Translations under genes and position numbers: made by a program
The notes under the pieces: generated by a model
What the model was told of the DNA's origin: nothing
The model's input: only the letters and a program-made list of their open reading frames with translations
The model's database searches: none
NCBI RefSeq assembly: GCF_001429295.1
Contig: NZ_LMJL01000008.1
Coordinates: 825,435-862,934 of the forward strand
Length of the DNA: 37,500 nucleotides
Origin: Flavobacterium sp. Root935
GTDB taxonomy: Bacteria; Bacteroidota; Bacteroidia; Flavobacteriales; Flavobacteriaceae
Direction of reading: 5' to 3'
Shown here: in pieces, positions 23,380-31,896 of the stretch
How positions within the stretch are numbered: the first letter of the stretch is position 1
How the letters are laid out: each line of letters starts with the position of its first letter

Positions 23380-23395
23380 TAAGTATTTATACGTA
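23380..23395. promoter_or_regulatory. Candidate nitrate-regulon operator, fnr-like/nasA divergent promoter
   Basis: TAAGTATTTATACGTA is the exact reverse complement of the narK site. It lies 9 nt upstream of the nasA -7 element and 19 nt upstream of the divergent fnr-like -7 element, so one site could serve both genes. A further TACGTAT is at 23415-23421. Confidence 0.7.
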
Positions 23396-23399
23396 AATA

Positions 23400-23412
23400 A
23401 TACTTATTTTTG
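23400..23412 (+). promoter_or_regulatory. nasA promoter -7 with fused half-site
   Basis: ATACTTATTTTTG contains the -7 element TATTTTTG (23405-23412). It matches 12 of 13 bases of the nirB and moeA ATACTTATATTTG blocks. Confidence 0.6.
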
Positions 23413-23473
23413 TTTACGTATTCATCTAGAGTGAAGCAGATTCGATAAAGTAGTATTCAAAAACAGAATTGTA

Positions 23474-26400
23474 ATGCAAAATACAAAGATCAAAACCACC
23501 TGTTCCTATTGCGGCGTTGGATGCGGCATAATCGTAACTAATGATACCAAAAACGGTGTAATGGTTGAAGGTGACAAGGACCATCCTGTTAATAAAGGAA
23601 TGCTGTGTTCTAAAGGAATGAATCTGCACTACGTAGTTAACGACACATCTGATAGAATTCTGTATCCCGAAATGCGAGGCAGTAAATCTTATCCGCTGGA
23701 ACGTGTCAGCTGGGATACCGCTCTTGACCGTGCTGCTGCTGTTTTCTCTTCTATCATCAAAAAACACGGACCAGACAGCGTTGGTTTTTATATTTCTGGA
23801 CAATGTTTAACAGAAGAATATTACTTAGTAAACAAACTTGTAAAAGGATTTTTAAAAACCAATAATATCGATACCAATTCCAGACTCTGCATGAGTTCGG
23901 CTGTTGTGGGTTACAAAAAAACTTTTGGAGAAGATTCTGTTCCAATTGCTTATGATGATATTGAATTGGCTGATACTTTTTTAATTACAGGTGCCAATCC
24001 AGCTTGGTGCCACCCTATTCTATTTCGACGACTTGAAAAACATAAAGAGAAAAATCCGAAAATAAAAATAATTGTAATTGATCCAAGGCGGACAGACACT
24101 GCTGCTTTCGCCGATTTGCATTTGCAGATTATTCCAGGTTCTGATATTATTTTATATCATGCCATTGCCAAACGAATCATCGAAAAAGGCTATGTCGATC
24201 ATGATTTTGTAAAAAATAATGCAGAAAACTTTAAACAGTATAAGGATTTAGTTTTAAATACCTCTTTAGAAAAAGCTTCTAAACTCTGTGGAATTTCTGT
24301 AAGCGATATTAAACTGGCAGCAGACATTATCGGTAAAGCAAAAGGTTTTATTTCGCTTTGGGCAATGGGTTTAAATCAAAGTGCTGTTGGGGTTGATAAA
24401 AATACGGCTTTGCTGAATTTATCTTTGTTAACGGGACAGGTAGGAAAACCAGGTTCTGGCCCCTTCTCATTAACGGGTCAGCCCAACGCAATGGGCGGCC
24501 GCGAAGTGGGCGGAATGGCAACACTTTTGGCAGCACATAAAGATATTGCAAATCCGACGCATCGAAAAGAAGTTGCAGATTTTTGGGGTGTTGACGAAAT
24601 TTCAGATAAACCTGGATTAACAGCAACTGAAATGTTTGAAGCATTGGAATCGGGAAAAATGAAAGCAGTTTGGATTATTTGCACCAATCCATTAGTGAGT
24701 TTACCCGATTCCAGAAGAGCCGAAAAAGCACTTAAAAATGCCAAATTTGTTGTGGTCCAAGACATTTCTCATAATGCCGATACAGCCAAATTTGCCGATT
24801 TATTATTGCCTGCAGCGGGATGGCTGGAAAAAGAGGGAACGATGACCAATTCTGAACGTCGTATTTCTTATTTACCAAAAGGAATTAATGCGCCGGGAGA
24901 AGCGCTTCCAGATATTGAAATTCTAATTCGCTTTGCGAAAAAAATGAATTTCAACGGATTTAATTTCAATGGCGCCGAAGAAATTTACAAGGAACATTGT
25001 GCACTTACGAAAGGAACTAACATCGATATTTCTTTCTTAAATTACAACCGTTTAAAAACCGAAGGTACTTTTCAATGGCCGGTTCCAGATTATAGACATC
25101 CGGGAACACCTAGATTATTTACCGATAAAAAATTCTACACGCCGTCTGGAAAAGCTATTTTTAACCTTCCTGTTTCAATCGAAAATACATCCGTGCAGCC
25201 AAATGCTGAGTTTCCATTTATCCTAACCACAGGAAGAATTCGCGATCAATGGCATACGATGACCAAAACTGGAAAAGTATCGAGGTTGTTAACGCATATT
25301 CCGAATCCTGTTTTAGAAATAAATCCGATTGACGCTTTTAAAAACGATATTAAAAACGGTGATATTGTTACTGTTACCAGCAAAAATGGAGAAGTTCGTG
25401 TAAAAGCAAAAGTGACAGATTCTATAAAAGAAAAAGTTGTTTTTCTGCCAATGCACTGGGGAAAACAATTAGAAAATGATCTAAATAGAACCAATAATTT
25501 AACCAATACAGTAGTCGACCCAATTTCAAAAGAACCTGATTTTAAATTCACTACCGTTTCCATTACCAAATATGTAAAACCTTTCCAGAAGATTGCAATT
25601 GTTGGCGCCGGCGCTGCTTCTTTCCGATTTATTCAAAATTATCGTGAATTCAATACAACCGATGAAATCATTGTTTTTTCGAATGAAGTAAATCCGTTTT
25701 ACAACCGCGTTTTACTTCCAGAATATATGACTGGAGAATTCAGCTGGGAACAATTATTAAAAGTAAAAGACGGCGAAACTTTTAACAAACTAAAAATCAC
25801 CATGAAAGCTGGGGTTTCTATTGATAAAGTAGATACTAAATTAAAAACAATAATAGATAGTCACGGTGACACGCATACTTTTGATTCCCTAATTTTAGCG
25901 ACTGGAAGCCGTCCTTTTGTACCTGAAAATGCACAATTACATCTTCCAGGACGATTTACCGTAAGACGTAAAGAAGATGCCGATCGTTTAAAAAGACATC
26001 TCGACAGCACCAATCTTCCTCCAGAAGAACAGCATGTTGTGATTATTGGCGGCGGATTGTTAGGTTTAGAATTAGCGGCAGCTTTAAAACATAAAAAAGT
26101 AAAAACTACAATTGTTCAAAGGGCTTCACGTTTAATGGAACGCCAGCTGGATCGAATTTCAAGTAAGCTTCTGGCAGAAGAAGTACAGCTTCGTGATATT
26201 CAGATTTATTTTGATAATGAAGTGAGCACGGTTTTCGAAACTAATAATCCGAATGAGATTGAAATAGCTTTAAAGAGCGGTAAAATCATCACTGCAAATG
26301 CAATTGTGTACACGATTGGAACAATTCCGAATATTGAAATTGCGCGCGAAAGCGGTCTTGCCTGCGGACGCGGTGTAAAAGTCAATCAGTATTTACAAAC

Positions 26401-26989
26401 ATCAAATCCTGATATTTTTGCTATTGGAGAAATAGCTGAATTCAATAATAAGTTATTCGGAATCACTTCTGCTGCCGAAGAACAGGCCGATATTCTGGCT
26501 AACTTTCTAGCAGGCGATATCAGCAGTTATTATAAAGGTTCGATTTTAATGAATATTTTAAAACTGGAAGATATAAATCTTTGCAGTATTGGTGATATTG
26601 AAATCCCCGAAAACGACGATTCATACGAAGAAATTGTTTTTTCAGACTTGAAAAAACGTTACTATAAAAAATGTATTGTAAAAGATGATCTTTTGGTTGG
26701 CGCGATTTTGATGGGCGATAAAAATGAATTTGCCGAATTCAAAACGATGATCGAAAGCAAAATCGAATTATCAGACAAACGAAATTTATTGCTCAGAGGA
26801 AGTTCAAATGCAAAACCTGTTTTAGGAAAACTAGTTTGTTCCTGCAGTCAGGTTGGTGCTGGAAATATAGAAGAAACTATTAAAAGTGGCGTAAACGATT
26901 TTACCGATTTATGCAAAAATACTGGCGCTGGATTAGGTTGCGGCAGCTGTAAAACAGAGGTTAAAGAGATTCTTGCGAAGTGTAGATGA
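23474..26989 (+). CDS. nasA: Assimilatory nitrate reductase fused to FAD/NAD(P)H reductase and BFD domain
   Basis: At 1171 aa this is about 300 residues longer than a typical NasA. Residues 1-695 are the molybdopterin catalytic part. The [4Fe-4S] ligands are Cys10, Cys13, Cys17 and Cys45, and the likely Mo ligand is Cys139 (RLCMSSAV). A molybdopterin-dinucleotide-binding domain covers about 575-695. Residues 705-1100 are a NasB/NirB-type flavoprotein with FAD site GAGAAS near 711 and NAD site GGGLLG near 858. The C-terminus is a BFD-like [2Fe-2S] domain (Cys1122, Cys1124, Cys1156, Cys1159). One chain could thus carry NAD(P)H electrons to nitrate. The promoter holds the regulon operator. Confidence 0.95.
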   Translation: MQNTKIKTTCSYCGVGCGIIVTNDTKNGVMVEGDKDHPVNKGMLCSKGMNLHYVVNDTSDRILYPEMRGSKSYPLERVSWDTALDRAAAVFSSIIKKHGPDSVGFYISGQCLTEEYYLVNKLVKGFLKTNNIDTNSRLCMSSAVVGYKKTFGEDSVPIAYDDIELADTFLITGANPAWCHPILFRRLEKHKEKNPKIKIIVIDPRRTDTAAFADLHLQIIPGSDIILYHAIAKRIIEKGYVDHDFVKNNAENFKQYKDLVLNTSLEKASKLCGISVSDIKLAADIIGKAKGFISLWAMGLNQSAVGVDKNTALLNLSLLTGQVGKPGSGPFSLTGQPNAMGGREVGGMATLLAAHKDIANPTHRKEVADFWGVDEISDKPGLTATEMFEALESGKMKAVWIICTNPLVSLPDSRRAEKALKNAKFVVVQDISHNADTAKFADLLLPAAGWLEKEGTMTNSERRISYLPKGINAPGEALPDIEILIRFAKKMNFNGFNFNGAEEIYKEHCALTKGTNIDISFLNYNRLKTEGTFQWPVPDYRHPGTPRLFTDKKFYTPSGKAIFNLPVSIENTSVQPNAEFPFILTTGRIRDQWHTMTKTGKVSRLLTHIPNPVLEINPIDAFKNDIKNGDIVTVTSKNGEVRVKAKVTDSIKEKVVFLPMHWGKQLENDLNRTNNLTNTVVDPISKEPDFKFTTVSITKYVKPFQKIAIVGAGAASFRFIQNYREFNTTDEIIVFSNEVNPFYNRVLLPEYMTGEFSWEQLLKVKDGETFNKLKITMKAGVSIDKVDTKLKTIIDSHGDTHTFDSLILATGSRPFVPENAQLHLPGRFTVRRKEDADRLKRHLDSTNLPPEEQHVVIIGGGLLGLELAAALKHKKVKTTIVQRASRLMERQLDRISSKLLAEEVQLRDIQIYFDNEVSTVFETNNPNEIEIALKSGKIITANAIVYTIGTIPNIEIARESGLACGRGVKVNQYLQTSNPDIFAIGEIAEFNNKLFGITSAAEEQADILANFLAGDISSYYKGSILMNILKLEDINLCSIGDIEIPENDDSYEEIVFSDLKKRYYKKCIVKDDLLVGAILMGDKNEFAEFKTMIESKIELSDKRNLLLRGSSNAKPVLGKLVCSCSQVGAGNIEETIKSGVNDFTDLCKNTGAGLGCGSCKTEVKEILAKCR

Positions 26990-26997
26990 GTTTTTTT

Positions 26998-27091
26998 GTT
27001 TCAGGTTTCAAGTTTCAAGTTGTTGAAACGTGCACCTGAAACTTGAAACCTGAAACCTGAAACTTAAAACTCGAAACCTAAAACTTGAAAC
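26998..27091. repeat. GTTTCAG/CTGAAAC heptamer inverted arrays
   Basis: The left arm at 26998-27019 (heptamers GTTTCAG, GTTTCAA) pairs with the right arm at 27042-27063 (CTTGAAA, CCTGAAA) with one mismatch in 22. More heptamers run to 27091. It sits between nasA and the rubredoxin-protein gene and may form an intra-operon hairpin. Confidence 0.7.
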
Positions 27092-27101
27092 TAAAAAAAA
27101 A

Positions 27102-28532
27102 ATGGAACTAACAAGATTAATAGTAAAAGGAGGCGTTATTTCGCCGGGGGAATTACGAGAAGTAATTGATATTGCATTGGAAGAAGGTCTCGATTCAATT
27201 TCTTTTGGTTCCAGACAGGATATTATTTTTCCGCATGGTTTTAAATCATTGGACAAAACGACTTTGGGCAAACATCACTTTGTTTATCCAGATCAAAAAA
27301 GCGGGAATAATATTGTTTCTTCTTATGTTTCGACAGATATTTTTAGAAATACAAACTGGCTTACCGGAAATCGCTTTTTATATATTTTAGAAGAATTTAA
27401 AGAACAGCCCAAATTAAAAGTTAATATAACAGATCCAAAACAGCAGCTTGTTCCTTTATTCACAGGTCATATAAATTTTATTGCTTCAGAGCATGAAGAT
27501 TACTGGTATTTGTATATTCGTCTTCCGCAATGGGAAAAAATGGAGGTTTATCCTGTTTTAATTTACAGCTGGGATCTGGCCAAAACGTATTACGAAATTG
27601 AAAAAATAACCGACGAAACTGCCATAGATATAGAATTACTTTTTACTTTGGTCAGCGAAGCATTAGATACTAATAATCGAACAATTGATAAACCCTTAAA
27701 AGTTCCTTTTTATCCGTTTCCGTATTACGAAGGAATGAATAGAATGGGGATTGATCAATATTGGCTGGGATTATACTGGCGCAATAATCTGTACGATCTC
27801 GATTTTTTAAAAGAAATGTGCGATTTGTGTTTTGAATGCAAAATTGGTAAAATATGTATTACACCTTGGAAATCATTCATTATTAAAGGAATTCCGAAAG
27901 ACCGTAAATTAGAATGGGAAAAATTTTTAGGTAAAAGAGGAATCAACGTACGTCATTCTTTACTCGAATTAAATTGGCATTTGCCTGTTGCAATGGAATG
28001 GGCATTGAATCTCAAAACGTTTTTGGTACGCACACTCGACCAGTTTGACATCAGCACCTACGGATTAAATTTTGGAATTGCAGAATACAATCGTGACGGC
28101 CACTATTTTACTTCGATTGTAATCGAAAAAAACGAACTTCCTGCAGCTTTAGAATCCATCAAAATTAGAGATACTTATAATGTATTGTCTGCTAAGAATT
28201 TTGATCCCAATACAAGAGAATACATTGTTCACTCACAGGATATTGACAAACTGGAACTTCCGACAATTTTAATTGAATTAAGCCGAAAATATTTTGAAGA
28301 GCTTGGAAATTCAACTATAGAAACAACCGAAAATCCGCAGAAAAAAGAAAAACCACAATTGGATATTTATCAATGCCAAGAATGTTTAACGCTTTACAAT
28401 TCTGAGTACGGAGATGAAACTCAAGGAATTCCAAAAGGTATTTTGTTTGAAAATCTGCCAGAAACATATTGCTGCTCTCTTTGTGAAGCTCCTAAAAGTA
28501 ATTTTAAAATTTTGGAAGCCGTTGAGCATTAG
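27102..28532 (+). CDS. NIR/SIR-like protein with C-terminal rubredoxin
   Basis: The first about 410 of 476 residues resemble two ferredoxin-like half-repeats of nitrite/sulfite reductases and CobG: VKGGVISPGELREVIDIA, NITDPKQQLVPLFTGHI, then KICITPWKSFIIKGI and LNFGIAEYNRDG. The C-terminal 52 residues are a rubredoxin with Cys425, Cys428, Cys458 and Cys461. The Cx5C/Cx3C ligands of the siroheme-[4Fe-4S] centre, present in NirB, are absent. A different run, CDLCFECKIGKIC, lies near 241-253. It is probably an electron carrier or assembly partner rather than a second nitrite reductase. It follows nasA by 112 nt and is probably cotranscribed. Confidence 0.8.
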   Translation: MELTRLIVKGGVISPGELREVIDIALEEGLDSISFGSRQDIIFPHGFKSLDKTTLGKHHFVYPDQKSGNNIVSSYVSTDIFRNTNWLTGNRFLYILEEFKEQPKLKVNITDPKQQLVPLFTGHINFIASEHEDYWYLYIRLPQWEKMEVYPVLIYSWDLAKTYYEIEKITDETAIDIELLFTLVSEALDTNNRTIDKPLKVPFYPFPYYEGMNRMGIDQYWLGLYWRNNLYDLDFLKEMCDLCFECKIGKICITPWKSFIIKGIPKDRKLEWEKFLGKRGINVRHSLLELNWHLPVAMEWALNLKTFLVRTLDQFDISTYGLNFGIAEYNRDGHYFTSIVIEKNELPAALESIKIRDTYNVLSAKNFDPNTREYIVHSQDIDKLELPTILIELSRKYFEELGNSTIETTENPQKKEKPQLDIYQCQECLTLYNSEYGDETQGIPKGILFENLPETYCCSLCEAPKSNFKILEAVEH

Positions 28533-28576
28533 CTTTTTCTATAAAAAACTTAACATATCGGTATTCAAAAATTGCG

Positions 28577-28584
28577 TATATTTA
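28577..28584 (+). promoter_or_regulatory. Possible -7 element of the Lys-rich protein gene
   Basis: TATATTTA has one mismatch to TAnnTTTG, and the ATG used lies 87 nt downstream. No regulon palindrome was found nearby. Confidence 0.3.
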
Positions 28585-28671
28585 GCTTAACTAAGAATTT
28601 ATACCAAAACATTGTACTTCAGCTATTGTTTAATTCTTAGTTATCGTCTATTACTCAATAAAAATACAGTT

Positions 28672-29265
28672 ATGATAAAGAGAACAACTAAAACCCCTGC
28701 TGTAAATACAACCGATATCCCAGCAGAAACAATTGTAGAACAAACTACAGAAACGCAGCCAGAAGCAAAATCAACCGTTAGGAGAACAACCAGGACTGCT
28801 GCAAAAACAACGGCTGCAAAAACACCAGCGACAGTTAAACCAGCTGCAAAAACACCTGTGAGAGCGGCGGTCAAAGGAGCACCTAGAGCGACCGTAAAGA
28901 AAGAAGCAATAACACCTGAAAATACAGAACCTATTGTTTCTGAAATTGTTGAAATCCAAACTACTGATATTCCTGTTCCTTTTGAAGAAAACCAACCCGT
29001 TGTGACAGTTGAAAAAATTGGCAAAAAAAACGATATAAAATCAAAGCTGAAAGCCAAACTTAAAGCGAAGAAAGAGAAAGAAAAGAAAAGAGAAAAAGCG
29101 ATTAAAGCTGTTATCAAAAAATTAGAAAAAGCGAAAAAAGCAAAACTAAAAGAAGCAGAAAAGAAAAAAGAAAAAGCAAAAAAAGAAAAGGCAAAAAAAG
29201 CTAAAAAAGCAGCAGAAAAAAAAGCTAAATCCAAGAAAAAAGCAAAGGCTAAAAAGAAAAAATAA
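28672..29265 (+). CDS. Lys/Ala-rich histone-H1-like protein
   Basis: I start at the ATG giving MIKRTTKTPAVNTTDIPAET (197 aa). An in-frame ATG 20 codons upstream would add a hydrophobic stretch unlike the rest. The N-terminal half is Thr/Ala/Pro/Lys-rich with AAKTPA-type repeats reminiscent of histone H1 and AlgP. The middle is acidic. The last 75 residues are almost pure Lys/Ala/Glu (KAKKEKEKKREKA onward), a basic helix. It may bind DNA or RNA. Low-complexity composition alone does not prove this. It is downstream of the nitrate genes, but a functional link is only positional. Confidence 0.72.
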   Translation: MIKRTTKTPAVNTTDIPAETIVEQTTETQPEAKSTVRRTTRTAAKTTAAKTPATVKPAAKTPVRAAVKGAPRATVKKEAITPENTEPIVSEIVEIQTTDIPVPFEENQPVVTVEKIGKKNDIKSKLKAKLKAKKEKEKKREKAIKAVIKKLEKAKKAKLKEAEKKKEKAKKEKAKKAKKAAEKKAKSKKKAKAKKKK

Positions 29266-29275
29266 TTACTGAAGA

Positions 29276-29308
29276 AAAGGTTTAACTTTAGGGTTGAGCC
29301 TTTTTTTT
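29276..29308 (+). terminator. Terminator after the Lys-rich protein gene
   Basis: AAAGGTTTAAC and GTTGAGCCTTT form an 11-bp stem (two G-U pairs) with a short loop followed by a T-tract. Confidence 0.75.
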
Positions 29309-29366
29309 AAAAATAGATGCATGTATGAACATCAAAAAAAAGATACTAATTTCGTGTTCCGTAAAA

Positions 29367-29391
29367 GGCTTCGACTCCGCTCAGCCTGACA
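29367..29391. repeat. GTCAGGCTGAGCG dispersed repeat, copy 2 (inverted)
   Basis: GGCTTCGACTCCGCTCAGCC and the next bases are the reverse complement of the 16674-16700 copy with few differences. Confidence 0.6.
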
Positions 29392-29423
29392 ATCGTTAAA
29401 ACAATTTGTAAATCGCAACTATC

Positions 29424-29525
29424 AATTCACAACTCACAACTTACAACTCACAACTTACAACTCACAACTTACAACTCACAACTCACAATTCACAACTCAC
29501 AATTCACAATTCACAATTCACAACT
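29424..29525. repeat. CACAACT/TACAACT heptamer array
   Basis: About fourteen 7-nt units (CACAACT, TACAACT, CACAATT) follow one another between the convergent Lys-rich gene and moaA. Without unique spacers it is not a CRISPR array. Confidence 0.75.
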
Positions 29526-29531
29526 AAAAAC

Positions 29532-30539
29532 CTACCCCCCAATCGCAATCATACTACGATTATCAAAGTGTTTTTTTGGATCGTCCATTTCGTCAATAGT
29601 AACCATTCCAGCTCGGACTTTCTTTTTATTTTGAATGGATTCTGAAATCAAATCAGAGATTGATTCTCCATTTCTAAAAGCAGTCAATAAATCAGTTTCT
29701 GAATTAGAAAAAAGACAGTTTTTTATTTTGCCATCTGCCGTCAAACGGATTCGGTTGCAGCTGTCGCAAAAAGGATTTGTAATAGAACTTATAATTCCGA
29801 AATCACCTTGAAAACCTTTTATTTTGTAATTTCTAGAAGTAAAGTTTTTTTCGTTTTCTAATTTTTGAATTTCATCTGCAGAAAAAGCATTTTCTACCAA
29901 AGATAAAATCTCTTTTTGCGAAACCATTTTACTCCTGTCCCACTCATTTCCTGCAAAAGGCATGAATTCAATAAATCGGACAGAAACTGGCAGAAACTGG
30001 GTAAGCTTAACAAAATCTACAATTTCATTATCATTAAAACCCTTCATTAAAACCACATTTACTTTTACCTCAAAATCATTATTTAAAAGCAAATGCAGAT
30101 TATCAATTACTTTCTCAAACTGGTTTCTAAGTGTTATAGAATGAAATTTAGACGAAACTAAAGTATCTAAACTCAAATTGATCTTTTTGATTTTAAACTG
30201 TTCTAAAACTTCAATATGACGATCAATCAAAATACCGTTTGTGGTTATCGAAAGTGAGATATTTAATTCGGATAATTTAGAAACTATTTTAGGAAAATCT
30301 TTTCTGAGCAGAGGTTCTCCGCCCGTTAATCTTATTTTGTCAACACCATTTTTTACGAAAGTCTGAGCGATAGCAAAAATCTCTTCCGCCGTCATTAAAC
30401 TGGCTTTTGGAGAAAGCGCAATTCCGTCCGCCGGCATGCAGTACGTACAACGCAGGTTGCATTTTTCCAGCAGCGAAATGCGTAAATAATTGTGTTTACG
30501 CCCAAAAACATCCGTCAAAATAGTGTTAGAGGCTGTCAT
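29532..30539 (-). CDS. moaA: GTP 3',8-cyclase
   Basis: This 335-aa radical-SAM enzyme starts molybdenum cofactor synthesis by converting GTP to 3',8-cyclo-7,8-dihydro-GTP. The SAM-cluster motif CxxxCxxC is Cys27, Cys31, Cys34. The second [4Fe-4S] cluster ligands are Cys258, Cys261 and Cys275 (CDSCNRIRLT onward). The protein ends in Gly-Gly, as functional MoaA requires. Its start overlaps the end of moaCB by 14 nt, so it is the last gene of the Moco operon. Confidence 0.96.
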   Translation of the reverse strand: MTASNTILTDVFGRKHNYLRISLLEKCNLRCTYCMPADGIALSPKASLMTAEEIFAIAQTFVKNGVDKIRLTGGEPLLRKDFPKIVSKLSELNISLSITTNGILIDRHIEVLEQFKIKKINLSLDTLVSSKFHSITLRNQFEKVIDNLHLLLNNDFEVKVNVVLMKGFNDNEIVDFVKLTQFLPVSVRFIEFMPFAGNEWDRSKMVSQKEILSLVENAFSADEIQKLENEKNFTSRNYKIKGFQGDFGIISSITNPFCDSCNRIRLTADGKIKNCLFSNSETDLLTAFRNGESISDLISESIQNKKKVRAGMVTIDEMDDPKKHFDNRSMIAIGG

Positions 30540-31440
30540 GATTTTTTCCTTTTAAAATATGAAAGACGTGCATAACGTGTGGAAACACAGCGTCCATCGA
30601 TTCTTTTACTCCATTAGTTGACCCCGGCAGTGCCAAGACCAAACTTTTCCCCAACGTTCCAGCGACACTTCTTGAAAGCATTGCATAAGGCATTCTTTGT
30701 TGTCCGTAATTGCGTATAGCTTCTTCGATTCCAGGAATTCTGCTTTCTAAAATCGGCGATAGCGCTTCTGGAGTTACATCTCTTGGCGATAAACCTGTAC
30801 CTCCCGTAAAAACAACTAACTGATGATCTTTTGCGAAAGCTTTTGTTTTCTCTTGAATTATATCCAGTTCATCTGGAATGATTTCATAATGAGAAGTTTC
30901 GACTCCGTAAGAATCTAATTTTTCAACAATTGCTTTTCCGGAACGATCTTCTTTATCACCCGCAAAAATTGAATCGGAACAAACAAAAACAGCTGCTTTT
31001 ATCGCATTTGGAAATTTATTTTTAAAAGAAGATTTTCCCCCTTCTTTATTGACTAATTTGATTGTCGAAATTTCAATTTCTTTATCTATTGGTTTCAGCA
31101 TATCATACATTGTGAGCGCCACGATAGATGCGCCGTGCATGGCTTCAACCTCAACTCCCGTTTTATAAACGGTTTTTACATTGAATATGATCTGAATTTC
31201 TAACCCTTCAATTTTATATTCCACCGAAGTAAATTCAATTGGAATTGGATGACAATCCGGAATAGATAAATGTGTGTTTTTAACCGCAAATAACCCCGCG
31301 GTTTTTGCCATTTCAAGCACATTTCCTTTTGGGACCAAATTATTTACTACAGCATCAATCGTTTCCTGTCTGCTGACTTTTACAATTGCCGTTGCGGTTG
31401 CTTTTCTTAATGTACTTATTTTATGTGTAATATCTACCAT
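30526..31440 (-). CDS. moaCB: Fused MoaC-MoaB (cPMP synthase / molybdopterin adenylyltransferase-type)
   Basis: The 304-aa protein joins two usually separate enzymes. Residues 1-145 are MoaC (PDCHPIPIEFTSVEY, GVEVEAMHGASIVALTMYDM, KEGGKSSF), which makes cyclic pyranopterin monophosphate from the MoaA product. Residues 148-304 are MoaB/MogA-like (FAGDKEDRSGKAI, VFTGGTGLSPRDVTPEAL, LVLALPGSTNGVKESM), which adenylylates molybdopterin. Both active-site regions look intact. It overlaps moaE by 1 nt and moaA by 14 nt, so it is tightly coupled to both. Such fusions are known in some bacteria. Confidence 0.94.
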   Translation of the reverse strand: MVDITHKISTLRKATATAIVKVSRQETIDAVVNNLVPKGNVLEMAKTAGLFAVKNTHLSIPDCHPIPIEFTSVEYKIEGLEIQIIFNVKTVYKTGVEVEAMHGASIVALTMYDMLKPIDKEIEISTIKLVNKEGGKSSFKNKFPNAIKAAVFVCSDSIFAGDKEDRSGKAIVEKLDSYGVETSHYEIIPDELDIIQEKTKAFAKDHQLVVFTGGTGLSPRDVTPEALSPILESRIPGIEEAIRNYGQQRMPYAMLSRSVAGTLGKSLVLALPGSTNGVKESMDAVFPHVMHVFHILKGKNHDSL

Positions 31441-31871
31441 TAACTATTTTGTTTCCAAGTAAATGTATCGTTTTCAAACATTTCTTTGCCAAAAATCGGA
31501 ACGTCTGTTTTAATCCAGTTTACAATTGCTTCTGTAGCTTCATAAACTTGTTTGCGTCGCGGTGCCGAAACAAAAACAAACAAACAAATTTCACCTGCTT
31601 TTACAATTCCCAGACTATGGTAAATGTGCATACAGGTTAAATCGAATTTAGCAAAAGCTTTTTCGCGAATCGTGTACAAAGCTTCATTTGCCATATCGGT
31701 GTACGCTGAATAATCAATCGCTACTACAGTATTATCGTGAATGACATCGGCACGAACTTGTCCTAAAAAAATATTGTGCGCACCAATCGAATGTTTGGAT
31801 TGATGTTTAGCAATAGATTCTGCTATAAAATCAGGAGCAATTGGCCCTTCTACAAATACATTTTTACTCAT
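31440..31871 (-). CDS. moaE: Molybdopterin synthase catalytic subunit
   Basis: This 143-aa protein inserts sulfur from MoaD thiocarboxylate into cPMP. The typical segments are HNIFLGQVRADV, IDYSAYTDMANEAL, HIYHSLGIVKAGEI and the C-terminal VPIFGKEMFENDTF with the conserved Lys. Length is normal. The stop overlaps the moaCB start by 1 nt. The MoaD partner is encoded upstream in the same operon. Confidence 0.95.
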   Translation of the reverse strand: MSKNVFVEGPIAPDFIAESIAKHQSKHSIGAHNIFLGQVRADVIHDNTVVAIDYSAYTDMANEALYTIREKAFAKFDLTCMHIYHSLGIVKAGEICLFVFVSAPRRKQVYEATEAIVNWIKTDVPIFGKEMFENDTFTWKQNS

Positions 31872-31896
31872 TTTTAAGTTTTTTTAATTAAGGACT

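Noticed and set aside
27102..28532. A second siroheme nitrite reductase
   Set aside because: The Cx5C and Cx3C cluster ligands seen in NirB are absent, so catalysis of that type is not supported.
28641..29234. Long open frame antisense to the Lys-rich gene
   Set aside because: Phe/Ala/Ser composition is the complement of Lys/Ala codons. No independent start signal or family resemblance.
29424..29525. Possible CRISPR array or origin iterons
   Set aside because: Contiguous heptamers without spacers, and no replication gene or DnaA-box cluster nearby.
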